DNA of 64,000 nt, taken from NCBI RefSeq assembly GCF_003946645.1, contig NZ_RHOU01000003.1:123905-187904 (forward strand). The letters are read 5' to 3'. The stretch is from Lapidilactobacillus wuchangensis. GTDB taxonomy: Bacteria; Bacillota; Bacilli; Lactobacillales; Lactobacillaceae. Of this stretch, positions 1 through 9,011 are shown piece by piece; the first letter of the stretch is position 1, and each line of letters opens with the position of its first letter. Both the position numbers and the translations under genes were made by a program. The notes under the pieces were generated by a model, which was not told where the DNA came from, ran no database searches, and saw only the letters and a list, made by a program, of their open reading frames with translations.

Positions 1-594
1 TAATAATTCAACATGCTTTAGTGGTGCTAAGCTCTTCAATAAAGCTCGGCTGCCGAAGCTTGTATAATCACCTAATTGATAAACGTGAACTTGAACAGCA
101 TCCATGGCATTTAATAACAATGTTTGGTAAGGATCGTCAGCAAATTTTTTTAACAAATCAGCTTTATCAACAACTTTACGCTCAACTGGTTGATTAGCTG
201 AAATAATTTTTTGCATAGCTTTCTTAATGTCAGGCAATTCGCTAACAGCAACTTGGCCGTCAGCACGATCAGTATCTAAATAGAAACCATCGTCATCAGC
301 CTTGTGTTCGCCAAAATGTAAATCAGGATGTAATTGTTTCAAAGCCGCGCCTAAAACAAATGCTGCCGTATCCCGTAAAACTAACACACCTTCAGGATCA
401 GTGTTGGTAATAATTTGTAAATCGCCATCTTGGTTCAAAGGTTGGTCCAAATCAACCAAGGTGCCGTTTAAATTACCAGCAACAGCTTTTTTAGCTAAGC
501 TACTAGCAATACTTTTCGCAACAGCTAAAGTGGTTACCCCAGCATCAAATTCGTGTTGACTTTGATCGGGAAATGTTAATGAAATCTTTGCCAT
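1..594 (-). CDS. thrS: Threonine-tRNA ligase, N-terminal part (cut by window edge)
   Basis: Charges tRNA-Thr in the cytoplasm. Only about 198 N-terminal residues are inside the window; the catalytic and anticodon-binding domains lie beyond the left edge. The protein starts MAKISLTFPDQ and runs through a TGS domain (about residues 1-65) into the start of the editing domain. The ATG is preceded by a strong ribosome site (CAAGGAGGAAG on the minus strand). A T-box leader with a Thr specifier lies directly upstream, which supports the identity independently. The place after dnaI is the usual one in lactobacilli; infC would be expected further left. Identification is firm; the rest of the gene cannot be judged. 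Confidence 0.95.
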   Translation of the reverse strand, partial: MAKISLTFPDQSQHEFDAGVTTLAVAKSIASSLAKKAVAGNLNGTLVDLDQPLNQDGDLQIITNTDPEGVLVLRDTAAFVLGAALKQLHPDLHFGEHKADDDGFYLDTDRADGQVAVSELPDIKKAMQKIISANQPVERKVVDKADLLKKFADDPYQTLLLNAMDAVQVHVYQLGDYTSFGSRALLKSLAPLKHVELL

Positions 595-599
595 AATTC

Positions 600-832
600 T
601 TCCTCCTTGAACTGCCACAAAAAAATCCCCAATAATCCGTTAAGATTATTGGGGACGTTATTTAACGCGGTTCCACCCGAATTGAGATAAGTGCACTTAT
701 CTCCGCTCAAAATGATCATTATTGGAATCACCCAAGTTCATTCGAAGTGGTCGCAAATACTGAAACCGGAAAAGACTTGCAGACTAGGATCTTTTCTCTC
801 TTAACAGCTCACTGATTATTTGTGGTATCTTC
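600..832 (-). promoter_or_regulatory. T-box leader of thrS (Thr)
   Basis: Untranslated leader that senses uncharged tRNA and controls read-through into thrS. Read on the minus strand it contains the invariant T-box segment GGGTGGAACCGCG (665-678) followed by a GC-rich intrinsic terminator (ATAATCTTAACGGATTAT core, 627-654) with a T run. The Stem I specifier is probably ACC at 751-749, followed by A, as in other Thr T-boxes. A possible promoter is TTGTAT (868-863) with TTAATA (844-839), giving transcription start near 832. The element class is certain; the 5' end and specifier are by-eye assignments. Confidence 0.92.
627..654 (-). terminator. Intrinsic terminator within the thrS T-box leader
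   Basis: An 11-bp stem (CCCCAATAATC paired with its complement) ends in a run of seven T on the minus strand. It competes with the T-box antiterminator just upstream, so it is the regulated terminator of the leader. Confidence 0.9.
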
Positions 833-957
833 ATGCGTTATTAAAACATAAAAATGAAAAAGATACAAGTATTGTGAGAAAATTTATGAAAATAACTGAG
901 TGATCATCAGCCAAATTACAAAACAATTCAAAACCAAGAACCTGATACAGTGTCTAA

Positions 958-1592
958 AACAGAATAGCGTCTGACTCTGTTCCGGGCTGCTTGGCGTGGA
1001 ACGCGGCCGGCGTTGATTTGAGCTTATTGCTCCGCAACAATCTCAAATACAAGCCTTGTTCTAAGCGGCCCAGCCACTAAGAACAATTTGGCGGCTGACG
1101 CCAAGATCCCTCCACGTCGTCTGGAGTTGAGGTGGTTCACTTTATCTTGGTTAGTGGTTAAGGCAATTGTAGTGAGTCAGATTAACTCTATCTTAAATTG
1201 TTTTCCCAATTACAATGATAGTATCGAAAAAGTCTGCCCGACAGATTCTGTCTGGTTTAATTCCAGAAATCTTGTCAAACAGACCTATTAGTTTATACCA
1301 ATCTGTTTTTCTAAATAGTGGTAATCAGTTCTGTAAGTTTCCACAGGTGGTTGCTGGGCGATTGGCGTCTAGCTTTACTAGTACTGCCTTGGTATCGACC
1401 AAACATAAAGTAGACCGACCTAACTCAAAACGTAGTGGAAGCCGCCGGAGTGTCAGCCGCCAAATTCTTCTTGCCGCTTTAGCGGTTAGAAGAAGACCTG
1501 TATTTGAGATTGTTGCGTAGCAATAAGCTCAAATCAGTGTCGGCAGCGTTCCACACTCCGGCGGCCGCAACGGAGTTGTCCGCTATTCTGCC
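958..1592. repeat. Composite structured repeat R1 (module A minus, module B plus)
   Basis: Two outward-facing palindromic modules with a spacer of about 310 bp. Module A (minus) has closing arms CTTGGCG/CGCCAAG at 990-996 and 1099-1105, with the GTCAGCCGCC motif and the GCGTTCCAC motif in the internal loop. Module B (plus) has a perfect 12-bp arm at 1441-1452 and 1554-1565. The spacer holds a central hairpin (about 1232-1284) and the CACAGGTGGTTGC segment shared with other copies. It lies between dnaI and the thrS leader. I see no terminator after dnaI, so R1 may be in the 3' untranslated region of the dnaB-dnaI mRNA. No ribosome site or convincing reading frame is present. Confidence 0.9.
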
Positions 1593-1623
1593 TGAAACAT
1601 GTTTTAGACAACTCCAACTTCAG

Positions 1624-2565
1624 TTATTTAAAAGCTTCTTGGCGAATATTTGGGCCAGTCATTTCATATTCTTGGGCTAAGAAACGAACTCGTTCCATAA
1701 TTCGTTGTGATTTCACCACTTCGGTACCCTGACTAGTTTCACTTAAATATTGTTCTAATTCCGCCAAATTAAAATTAGAGGTAAAGCAAGTCGTTAATTG
1801 CTCCTGCATCCGATACTGCAGAATCACACCTAACACTTCATCACGCACCCACGGACTTAGCGCGTCGGCACCAATATCGTCCAAGATCAAGACTGGTGTT
1901 TTTTCAATTTTCTGTAACCGATCCCAAACTTTGTGTTCATTAATTGCTTGCTTCATTTGCACTGCGAAGGTGGGAAAATGAACCAAGGTACTCGCAACAT
2001 TATTTTTGGCCAACTCGTTAGCCAAGGCACCCATTAAATAAGTTTTGCCAATGCCAAAAGGTCCACTTAAATACAGGCCGCGAACATATTGATTAGGCTG
2101 CTTAGCAAGATATTGGGCCAACAAATCAATCGTGGCACCATAAGCCTCATTACGGCCATCAATGTCGCGATAATCAGCAAAGGTAATATTTTTTAAATTA
2201 TCGGGTAAATTCAACACCGTGATTTTATTTTTTTCGCTTCTGGTTTTCGCTAAGGCCACCCCAGTTTGATTCAACTGATAAGCCACCTCGATACCGCCAT
2301 TAGCAACGCGCAAATAGGGTTCATATCCAGCTTTCAGCAAGGGCTGGTTTGGATTTAAACCTTGCTTCGTTTGATAAAATTCATAAATAGCCGCCGCTGA
2401 CTTTTCAACACTTGCTCGGTCAATCTTGTCCTGATTAGCTGCCAGAAACGAGCGCACATCGCTGTCCTGCAAAGCTGCGGCCATCAGTTGGCGATAATTA
2501 TCGTTTAATCCACGATCAGCCAAATACTTCTTTAAGTATTCATTGATATTATGCATTGCGACCAT
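1624..2565 (-). CDS. dnaI: Primosomal helicase loader DnaI
   Basis: AAA+ ATPase that loads the replicative helicase during replication initiation and restart, working with DnaB and DnaD. The N-terminal part (about 1-110) is the helicase-binding region. The C-terminal ATPase has Walker A GPFGIGKT (168-175) and Walker B VLILDD (225-230), plus a DnaC-like SNFNLAEL stretch. Length of 313 aa is normal. Its start overlaps the dnaB stop, so the two are translationally coupled. The start at 2565 has GGAAAGAG close by; an ATG three codons later (2556) is also possible. Downstream lies repeat R1 rather than an obvious terminator. Confidence 0.95.
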   Translation of the reverse strand: MVAMHNINEYLKKYLADRGLNDNYRQLMAAALQDSDVRSFLAANQDKIDRASVEKSAAAIYEFYQTKQGLNPNQPLLKAGYEPYLRVANGGIEVAYQLNQTGVALAKTRSEKNKITVLNLPDNLKNITFADYRDIDGRNEAYGATIDLLAQYLAKQPNQYVRGLYLSGPFGIGKTYLMGALANELAKNNVASTLVHFPTFAVQMKQAINEHKVWDRLQKIEKTPVLILDDIGADALSPWVRDEVLGVILQYRMQEQLTTCFTSNFNLAELEQYLSETSQGTEVVKSQRIMERVRFLAQEYEMTGPNIRQEAFK

Positions 2566-3985
2566 CTCTTTCCTGACGTGTTTTTTCTAAGCGAGCCAAT
2601 TTTTGACGAATATCGTTGGCCGTGACTGACGACGCTGCGGCCTGATGATTTTTTTTCTTATCTTCCCCATTATTATTCAGCCAACTTGGCACTGGGCCTT
2701 TCGTCTGATTAGCGGTGGTTTTGCCGCGCCGATTATATTGTCGTTGCGGCTTATTTTGTTGTGCTTGTAAATAAGCCAAGGCCGCTGTCGGACTGTTAAC
2801 ACCATGTTTCAACCAATCTTGGGCAACCTTATCCAATAAAGCCACAGTCAGCGTCGTACTATCTTGCAAGATCGTATGAATCAGCATATTTAAGGTGGCG
2901 TTCTCAAACACACCCCGTTGCTGTAATTTCTTTAAGTTGCGAATTTCCTGTTCACCAACATAAGAATGCACCCGATCTTTTTCCCAACGCAAAAAGTCCA
3001 ACGGCAGCATTTTCTGAGCTTGTTCAATTAACTGTTGCTCTGCTGGCGCCAGTCGTTGCTTGGTTGTCCCAGTGGTTTGAGCGTTAGTTGGAGCGGTTGT
3101 TGTCACTGAATTAGTCTGGTGTTCACTGGCGCTAGGATGCAATTGTTGATAAGCAGCCAGTGCCTTTTGCTCCAATAAATTGAAGTTAATTTTATTCGTT
3201 TGTCGATCAATGCTCCGCGCAATTAAACGAGCAATATCAGTCAACGTAAAATCATAAAAAGCTTTCAAGCCATAAATTTCACTTTGATGCTGGTTAATTT
3301 CCGTTGGCTCAATTTGTTGCCGGCCAACTAGGGCAATCAATGTTTCCCAATCGAAACTGGCTAGCTCGGCGGGACTAATTTCGCCAATCGCCCGCTTTTG
3401 CTGATCATTTTTAAAATAATGGGCGCTTTGCTGGACCTCAGTGGGCGGCACCAGCAAACTGGTACTGGCCACATGGAAAACATCTAAGAAACCGGCGGTA
3501 AGTTCTTGCGTTGCTGTTAAATCAACCTTTGGCAATGCAAAGAAGGCCCGCAAAGCCATAAACCGTGGACGTGATACTTGTTCTAATAAAAAAGTCGCCA
3601 GTAGTTCTTCTTGGAAGAATTTCTCTGGCGCTAAGGGCGTAAATAATTGATAAATTAAATAAGTGCCGAGTTGATCCTGCTTCTGATACGTGCGCACCAA
3701 ACCTAACGCTTCTAATTGGCGGCGGGCCGTCAGAAACATCCCCGCATCAAGGTCAAGCAAATCAAATAACTGAAAATGATGCTGACGCTGCGAAACCAAT
3801 TGCTGATCATTAACTTCCGACCAAAGCGTTAAATACATGGTGTAAGCAGCTGTGCTTAACAACGGCTGATAAAGTTTGGTCAGGACAACTTGATCTTGGT
3901 CAGTCCAAATACTAGCCCGCGCCAAAAAATAACCCAATTGTGGGTCTAAATTTGAACTAATGGTCTTGTTCTCGTTTACTTTCAT
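2549..3985 (-). CDS. dnaB: Replication initiation and membrane attachment protein DnaB (Gram-positive type)
   Basis: Firmicutes DnaB, the helicase co-loader of DnaA/PriA-dependent initiation; it is not the E. coli helicase of that name. About 478 aa, with two DnaB/DnaD-like regions separated by a Thr/Gln-rich linker, and a basic C-terminal tail. An in-frame TTG at 4012 would give nine more residues, but that codon lies within the ribosome site (AAAGGAGAAG), so ATG at 3985 is the better start even though the spacing is long (about 15 nt). It overlaps the end of nrdR by 29 nt and the start of dnaI, giving one transcript nrdR-dnaB-dnaI. The order is conserved across lactobacilli. Confidence 0.93.
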   Translation of the reverse strand: MKVNENKTISSNLDPQLGYFLARASIWTDQDQVVLTKLYQPLLSTAAYTMYLTLWSEVNDQQLVSQRQHHFQLFDLLDLDAGMFLTARRQLEALGLVRTYQKQDQLGTYLIYQLFTPLAPEKFFQEELLATFLLEQVSRPRFMALRAFFALPKVDLTATQELTAGFLDVFHVASTSLLVPPTEVQQSAHYFKNDQQKRAIGEISPAELASFDWETLIALVGRQQIEPTEINQHQSEIYGLKAFYDFTLTDIARLIARSIDRQTNKINFNLLEQKALAAYQQLHPSASEHQTNSVTTTAPTNAQTTGTTKQRLAPAEQQLIEQAQKMLPLDFLRWEKDRVHSYVGEQEIRNLKKLQQRGVFENATLNMLIHTILQDSTTLTVALLDKVAQDWLKHGVNSPTAALAYLQAQQNKPQRQYNRRGKTTANQTKGPVPSWLNNNGEDKKKNHQAAASSVTANDIRQKLARLEKTRQERDGRNA

Positions 3986-4454
3986 CTTGGTAAGACTTCT
4001 TCTCCTTTGCAATCAGCTCTTGCACCTCTTGCATAAACACATTCATATCTTTAAATTGTCGATAAACACTGGCAAAACGAATATAGGCGACATCATCAAG
4101 CTTCGCCAAATATTTCATGACCAATTCGCCAATGTCGTTCGATTTAATTTCATTTTCGCCATTTTGCCGAATATCATGTTCGACGCTATCAACGACGGTC
4201 GTCATTTGATCCATAGTAATCGGCCGCTTTTCAGCAGCACGCACTAAACCACGCATAATTTTTTCGCGATTAAATTCTTCACGGGTACCGTTTTTCTTAA
4301 TCACTAATAATGGTGTCTGTTCAATTCGCTCAAATGTGGTAAAACGATAACCACAATTCTCGCATTCACGACGCCGGCGAATTGCCCGCCCCTCATCAGC
4401 TGGTCGACTATCAACAACTTTTAATGAATTATGATGACAACGCGGACATTGCAT
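3957..4454 (-). CDS. nrdR: Transcriptional repressor NrdR
   Basis: Regulator of ribonucleotide reductase genes that senses ATP and dATP. The N-terminal zinc ribbon has Cys pairs C3/C6 and C31/C34 (MQCPRC, CENCGY), followed by an ATP-cone domain (about 49-139). The 165 aa length is slightly more than usual because of a charged C-terminal tail. First gene of the nrdR-dnaB-dnaI unit; the ATG follows TGAGGTAGTAGT. No NrdR box was recognised in this window, so its targets are elsewhere. Confidence 0.96.
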   Translation of the reverse strand: MQCPRCHHNSLKVVDSRPADEGRAIRRRRECENCGYRFTTFERIEQTPLLVIKKNGTREEFNREKIMRGLVRAAEKRPITMDQMTTVVDSVEHDIRQNGENEIKSNDIGELVMKYLAKLDDVAYIRFASVYRQFKDMNVFMQEVQELIAKEKKSYQDESKREQDH

Positions 4455-4604
4455 ACTACTACCTCAGTCTCCTAGATTTCTGCAAAAAATTACTGTTAAT
4501 TGGTTATATTATAACCTAAATTTAGGACTAACAACAAGAGCGGTGGCTGAGGAATCCCGCACTTTGAGGAGCAGCTGCCCCAATGCACTTGGCCAATTTA
4601 ACAC

Positions 4605-4648
4605 CTAAAAAATAAGTTGCCTTAAAAAAAATCGGCAACTTGTTTTTT
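4605..4648 (-). terminator. Intrinsic terminator after coaE
   Basis: Stem AAGTTGCC/GGCAACTT (4614-4621 and 4634-4641) with T-rich sequence on both sides, so it could act in either direction. It separates the polA-mutM-coaE unit from nrdR-dnaB-dnaI. Confidence 0.7.
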
Positions 4649-4660
4649 GAAATTATTTTA

Positions 4661-5317
4661 TTAATTATTTTTTAGCTCATTTAAATTTGTCCGCACTGGC
4701 CGTTGCAGAAACTTCCGAAAAGAAGCCGATTGCCACAGTTTGGTAAACTGTGCCGCCAAAGCAGGTAAATCATGAGAACCATCTAGGATAAAGTCGGCGC
4801 CAGCTAAACGTACCTCTGGCATGACCTGGGCCGCGATGCGTTGTTCAGCAGCCGCCGTTGATAATTGATTACGCTGTTGTAAACGCGTCACCTGTAACTC
4901 CTGGTCAATGGTCACCACTAAAATCGCGTCACACAAATCCTGGTAATGCTGTTCAAATAATAACGGAATTTCAGCAACGATTAACGGATAATCTTGTTGC
5001 CGGGCCCGGTCAAGTTCTTGAACGATGCGCTGACGAATCAGGGTTTGCGTTAAATCATTTAGCTGCTGCAAAGCCGCCGGATCATTAAAGACCAATGCTC
5101 CCAGCTTAGCTCGATTCAATTGCCCGTTGTCGTCAAAATATCCAGCACCAAAAACCTGCTTGATTTGTTGCGCACCTAACTCACCGGGTGCCATTAACTG
5201 ATGGGCAATTTGATCAGCATCAATTAAGCTGGCACCCTTTTGGACAAAGAGCTTCGCCACTGCCGATTTCCCCGAGGCAATGCCACCAGTTAGGCCGAGG
5301 ATTGGGGCGTTAAGCAT
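4661..5317 (-). CDS. coaE: Dephospho-CoA kinase
   Basis: Last step of coenzyme A synthesis, ATP-dependent phosphorylation of dephospho-CoA. P-loop GGIASGKS at residues 11-18, then a DADQIAHQL stretch and the CoaE lid region. Upstream in-frame ATGs exist (from 5350), but the ATG at 5317 has AGGTGAT four bases before it and gives the family N-terminus (MLNAPILGLTGG), 218 aa. It overlaps the mutM stop by 8 nt and is therefore coupled to it. Identification is firm. Confidence 0.95.
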   Translation of the reverse strand: MLNAPILGLTGGIASGKSAVAKLFVQKGASLIDADQIAHQLMAPGELGAQQIKQVFGAGYFDDNGQLNRAKLGALVFNDPAALQQLNDLTQTLIRQRIVQELDRARQQDYPLIVAEIPLLFEQHYQDLCDAILVVTIDQELQVTRLQQRNQLSTAAAEQRIAAQVMPEVRLAGADFILDGSHDLPALAAQFTKLWQSASFRKFLQRPVRTNLNELKNN

Positions 5318-6191
5318 GAGTATCACCTGCAACCGCATTACCAGCTTCATTTAAGGACATCCCCGCTGGTAGCGGCTGGCAATGAGGGCAAAAATGAGTC
5401 CCACGACCACCAACTTTAATTTTAACAATCGTGGTTTGACAACGTGAGCAAGGTTTACCCTCTTCGCCATAAACATGCAGATCAAATTGAAAATGACCCG
5501 TATGACCACTAGCATCAACATAACTCCGAATCGTCGTGCCGCCAGCAGCCACCGCTTTAGTCAATTCAGCAATAATTTGCTGATGCAGTGTTGTCGCCTG
5601 AGCCATGGTTATTTGATTGGCGGGCGTCAACGGATTAATTTTGCTCAACCAAAGCACTTCATCCACATAAATATTGCCCAAACCAGTCACTACTTTTTGA
5701 TCCAGCAGTACGGGCTTGATTGCTTTATGATGCCGTTGTAGACCCTGATAGAATGCAGCCACGGTAAAATCTGGACTTAATGGTTCGGGGCCCAAAAGTT
5801 TAATCCCGGAAACTTGAGCCTCAGTGCCCGTATCAACGAGCTGCATCCGCCCGAATTTACGCACATCTTGGTACTGCAAACTAGTGCCATCAGTTAACTC
5901 AAACACCACGTGCACATGTTTATTATGCGGCACGGTGTTGGGTTCGAGATAATATTTGCCTTCCATGCGCAAATGACTGATCATCGTCAAGTTTTCATCA
6001 AAGCGGAACAGTAAATATTTACCACGACGATCAATGGTTGCAAAAGTTCGGCCGGCTAAAATAGCTTGGAATAATTTACTATCGCCATTAACAATTTTGG
6101 GATAATAAAGCGCCACTTTCGCGATTTTTTTGCCAGCGATTAAAGGAATCAAGGAACGGCGAACTGTTTCTACTTCTGGTAATTCTGGCAC
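5310..6191 (-). CDS. mutM: Formamidopyrimidine-DNA glycosylase MutM (Fpg)
   Basis: Base excision repair enzyme that removes 8-oxoguanine and FapyG and cleaves the abasic site. The mature N-terminus PELPEVETVRR carries the catalytic Pro and Glu. A C-terminal zinc finger (CSRC ... CPHC, about residues 247-271) follows the H2TH domain. 293 aa is slightly longer than usual because of a short tail after the zinc finger. The start codon is GTG with AGGAGGAGA upstream. It lies 18 nt after polA and overlaps coaE, forming a repair/CoA operon typical of lactobacilli. Confidence 0.96.
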   Translation of the reverse strand: MPELPEVETVRRSLIPLIAGKKIAKVALYYPKIVNGDSKLFQAILAGRTFATIDRRGKYLLFRFDENLTMISHLRMEGKYYLEPNTVPHNKHVHVVFELTDGTSLQYQDVRKFGRMQLVDTGTEAQVSGIKLLGPEPLSPDFTVAAFYQGLQRHHKAIKPVLLDQKVVTGLGNIYVDEVLWLSKINPLTPANQITMAQATTLHQQIIAELTKAVAAGGTTIRSYVDASGHTGHFQFDLHVYGEEGKPCSRCQTTIVKIKVGGRGTHFCPHCQPLPAGMSLNEAGNAVAGDTHA

Positions 6192-6209
6192 AGTTAGTCT
6201 CCTCCTTTT

Positions 6210-8894
6210 TTAACCTTTCGCATCATACCAAGTTGTGCCATGAGCACTATCCACAACTAAGGGCACATCTAATTTGACGGCTGAATCCATTACACTTGGC
6301 ACTAATTTTTCCAAAATTGGAATTTCTTCAGCTGGTGCTTCGAAAATCAACTCATCATGAACCTGCAATAACATTTTAGCCTGTAACTGCTCCGCTGCCA
6401 AGCGTTGCTGCATGTTAATCATGGCGACTTTAATAATATCGGCGGCACTACCTTGAATCGGTGTATTCATGGCTGTCCGTTCAGCAAAAGACCGTAAATT
6501 GAAATTCTTAGCATGAATATCTGGTAAATAACGACGGCGATGCATAATGGTTTCCACGTAACCTTGTTTACGAGCGACCTCCACAATATCTTTGACGTAT
6601 TTCTCCACATCAGGATACTGTTCGAAATAAGCAGCAATAAAATTAGCGGCTTGGGTTCTAGAAATACCAATATTTCGCGCTAAGCCATAATCACTAATCC
6701 CATAAACAATTCCGAAATTAGTCGCCTTTGCTTGCCGCCGCATATCTGGAGTAACTTCACTAGGATCATCTAAGTGGAAAATCTTCATCGCGGTATTCGC
6801 ATGAATATCAATTTTATTTCTGAAAGCCGCCTGCATATTAGCATCCCCAGAAACATGAGCCAAGACCCGCAATTCTACTTGAGAATAGTCGCTAGAGAAG
6901 ATTTCCCAACCAGGATGACTGGGCACAAAGGCCTGACGAATTTTGCGCCCTTCTGGCAAGCGAACGGGAATATTTTGCAAATTAGGATCAACTGATGATA
7001 AGCGACCAGTTTGCGTTAACGTTTGTAAATAACGGGTATGCACTTTATGGTCGGGATGAATCACCTTTAGTAAGCCCGTGATGTACGTTGATTGTAACTT
7101 TGAAATTTGCCGATAAGTCAAAATTCGATCAATAATCGGATTGTCGCCTTGTAATTGTTCCAGCACTTCAACGGAGGTCGAATAACCAGTTTTGTTCTTC
7201 TTGATCACTGGTAACTTAAGCTCGTCAAATAACACCGTCCCTAACTGCTTCGGCGAATTAATATTGAATTCATGACCAGCGTCTTCATAAATCAACGCCT
7301 GAATATCAGTCAGTCGCTTTTCGAAATCTAACCGCATGGCTTGTAGACGTTGACTATCAACGGTAATCCCATTTAATTCCATTTGCGCCAGCACTAAAGC
7401 CAAGGGTGCTTCAATTTCATCGTAAAGCTGATCTTGATCATTGTCTTTAAGTTGTTGTAGTAATGGCGCCCGCAATTTATAAATTGCTTGTGCCTTCCGA
7501 GCCAAATGCGTCCCTAAAATTTCAGCATCCATTGGTACTGCCCGTTTAGTGCCCTTACCATAAACTTCCAAATCAGTTTGAACATCTTGATAACCATGCA
7601 AGTGGGCCAAGACGCCTAAATCGTTGCTGTTATCAAAAGTATTTAACAAGTAAGAAACCAATAGTAAATCAAAACTCATTCCCGCAATCGGCACGCCTAA
7701 ACGCGTCAATAGCACCTCAGTCTTTTTACTATCAAAGACATACTTTTCTTGCTGCTGATCAGCCAACCAGGCTTTAAACTCAGGGGTGGTTAATAAACTT
7801 AAATCTTGACTATAGTACCAGTTATCCTCGGCACCAATGGCAAAACCAATCGGCATTTCCACATGATAATTATCGCCTAAAATATCAATTTCCAAAGCCA
7901 GTGGTTGCTGCTTCGCAAAAATTGCTGGTAATTTATCAGCCGTTAATTCTTCAGCATTGATTGCTGGCTGGGTGGCTGTACTAGCTTGTAAAGTTGATTT
8001 ACTGATTTGTAATTTTGATAATTTAGACTTAAAGTCCATTTCTTCGTAAAAAGCAATTAACTTTTCTTGATCTTCAGGTTGCCGCTTAAGATCAGCCAAA
8101 CCAATCGCTAATGGCGCTGCGGTATTAATTGTCGCTAGTTTTTTCGACAATAAGGCCTGCTCATGATCATTTTCCAAGTTTTCTTTTAACTTGCTTTTTT
8201 TCATGTCAGCCACGTGCTCGTAAAGGCCTTCAATACTGCCATATTCCTTGACTAACTTCAGGGCTGTCTTCTCGCCAACTTTAGTGACCCCAGGATAATT
8301 ATCCGATGTATCACCCATTAAGCCCTTCATATCAATGATTTGTTTTGGCGTGATTCCCAGCTTTTCTTGAACATGAGCCGGCGTGTAAGTCTCTAATTCG
8401 TTAACGCCTTTAACTGTCACCTTAACAGTGGTGTTAGCCGTGGTTAACTGAGTTAAATCACGATCACCAGTAATAATCGTCACCGGCATTTGACCTTGAG
8501 CTTCAGCAGCCAAGGTACCAATAATGTCATCAGCCTCATAATCTACCAATTGATAATGAGCAATGCCCAAGGCGTCTAAATAATTGCCAAAGTATGGTAA
8601 TTGTTCAGACAATTCAGTGGGTGTTTTGGAACGATTGCCTTTATAGTCATCGAACATCTTGGTCCGAAATGTCGTTTTGCCGGCATCAAAAGCCACCAAC
8701 ATATGAGTTGGGTGTTCTGCCGCCAGAATCGTCTCTAACATATTGCTAAAAGTGTAGAGTGCATTGGTGTGCAGGCCTTCACTGTTAGTAAAACGGTCTA
8801 AAGAATTGTGTAAGGCGAAAAAAGCTCGGAAGGCCAAGCTATTGCCGTCTAATAAAAGTAACTTATTTTGCTTTGCATCTGCATCCGCTGCCAT
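6210..8894 (-). CDS. polA: DNA polymerase I
   Basis: Repair and Okazaki-fragment polymerase, 894 aa. The N-terminal third is a 5'-3' exonuclease (ADDIIGT and GDTSDN motifs). The middle 3'-5' exonuclease fold looks inactive: the first exo motif reads ALEIDI rather than the DxE pattern, as in other Bacillus-type Pol I. The C-terminal polymerase has SDYSQVELR (motif A), the O-helix RRQAKATNFGIVYG and the VHDE motif C. The ATG at 8894 has TTGGAGG upstream, so the longer frame to 8927 is rejected. First gene of polA-mutM-coaE. Confidence 0.97.
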   Translation of the reverse strand: MAADADAKQNKLLLLDGNSLAFRAFFALHNSLDRFTNSEGLHTNALYTFSNMLETILAAEHPTHMLVAFDAGKTTFRTKMFDDYKGNRSKTPTELSEQLPYFGNYLDALGIAHYQLVDYEADDIIGTLAAEAQGQMPVTIITGDRDLTQLTTANTTVKVTVKGVNELETYTPAHVQEKLGITPKQIIDMKGLMGDTSDNYPGVTKVGEKTALKLVKEYGSIEGLYEHVADMKKSKLKENLENDHEQALLSKKLATINTAAPLAIGLADLKRQPEDQEKLIAFYEEMDFKSKLSKLQISKSTLQASTATQPAINAEELTADKLPAIFAKQQPLALEIDILGDNYHVEMPIGFAIGAEDNWYYSQDLSLLTTPEFKAWLADQQQEKYVFDSKKTEVLLTRLGVPIAGMSFDLLLVSYLLNTFDNSNDLGVLAHLHGYQDVQTDLEVYGKGTKRAVPMDAEILGTHLARKAQAIYKLRAPLLQQLKDNDQDQLYDEIEAPLALVLAQMELNGITVDSQRLQAMRLDFEKRLTDIQALIYEDAGHEFNINSPKQLGTVLFDELKLPVIKKNKTGYSTSVEVLEQLQGDNPIIDRILTYRQISKLQSTYITGLLKVIHPDHKVHTRYLQTLTQTGRLSSVDPNLQNIPVRLPEGRKIRQAFVPSHPGWEIFSSDYSQVELRVLAHVSGDANMQAAFRNKIDIHANTAMKIFHLDDPSEVTPDMRRQAKATNFGIVYGISDYGLARNIGISRTQAANFIAAYFEQYPDVEKYVKDIVEVARKQGYVETIMHRRRYLPDIHAKNFNLRSFAERTAMNTPIQGSAADIIKVAMINMQQRLAAEQLQAKMLLQVHDELIFEAPAEEIPILEKLVPSVMDSAVKLDVPLVVDSAHGTTWYDAKG

Positions 8895-8951
8895 ATAAAC
8901 CTCCAATAAAAGTTGATTAACTACCATATATCAGAAAAATTTGTTGTTAAA

Positions 8952-9006
8952 ACAAGAATAATGGCTTGCCACTTTTGATTATTCATCTTAGGTTCGCCAT
9001 TATTCA
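8952..9006 (-). terminator. Possible terminator after murC
   Basis: A 10-bp stem GAATAATGGC/GCCATTATTC (8956-8965 and 8996-9005) with a loop of about 30 nt, followed on the minus strand by TTGTTTT. The loop is long, so the assignment is tentative. Confidence 0.5.
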
Positions 9007-9011
9007 ATCAA

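Noticed and set aside
1088..1520. Open frames inside repeat R1 (and similar ones in R2-R7, e.g. 12585-12824, 30842-31090, 36887-37075, 45874-46128, 46485-46718)
   Set aside because: No ribosome sites, frames not conserved between copies, and the sequence is explained by paired stems.
958..1592. Known large RNAs such as GOLLD, ROOL, OLE or HEARO
   Set aside because: I see none of the size, copy number or linked-gene features I know for these; not a formal exclusion, an Rfam search would decide.
6210..8894. Proofreading activity of DNA polymerase I
   Set aside because: The exo I motif lacks the DxE pattern, so 3'-5' exonuclease activity is unlikely.
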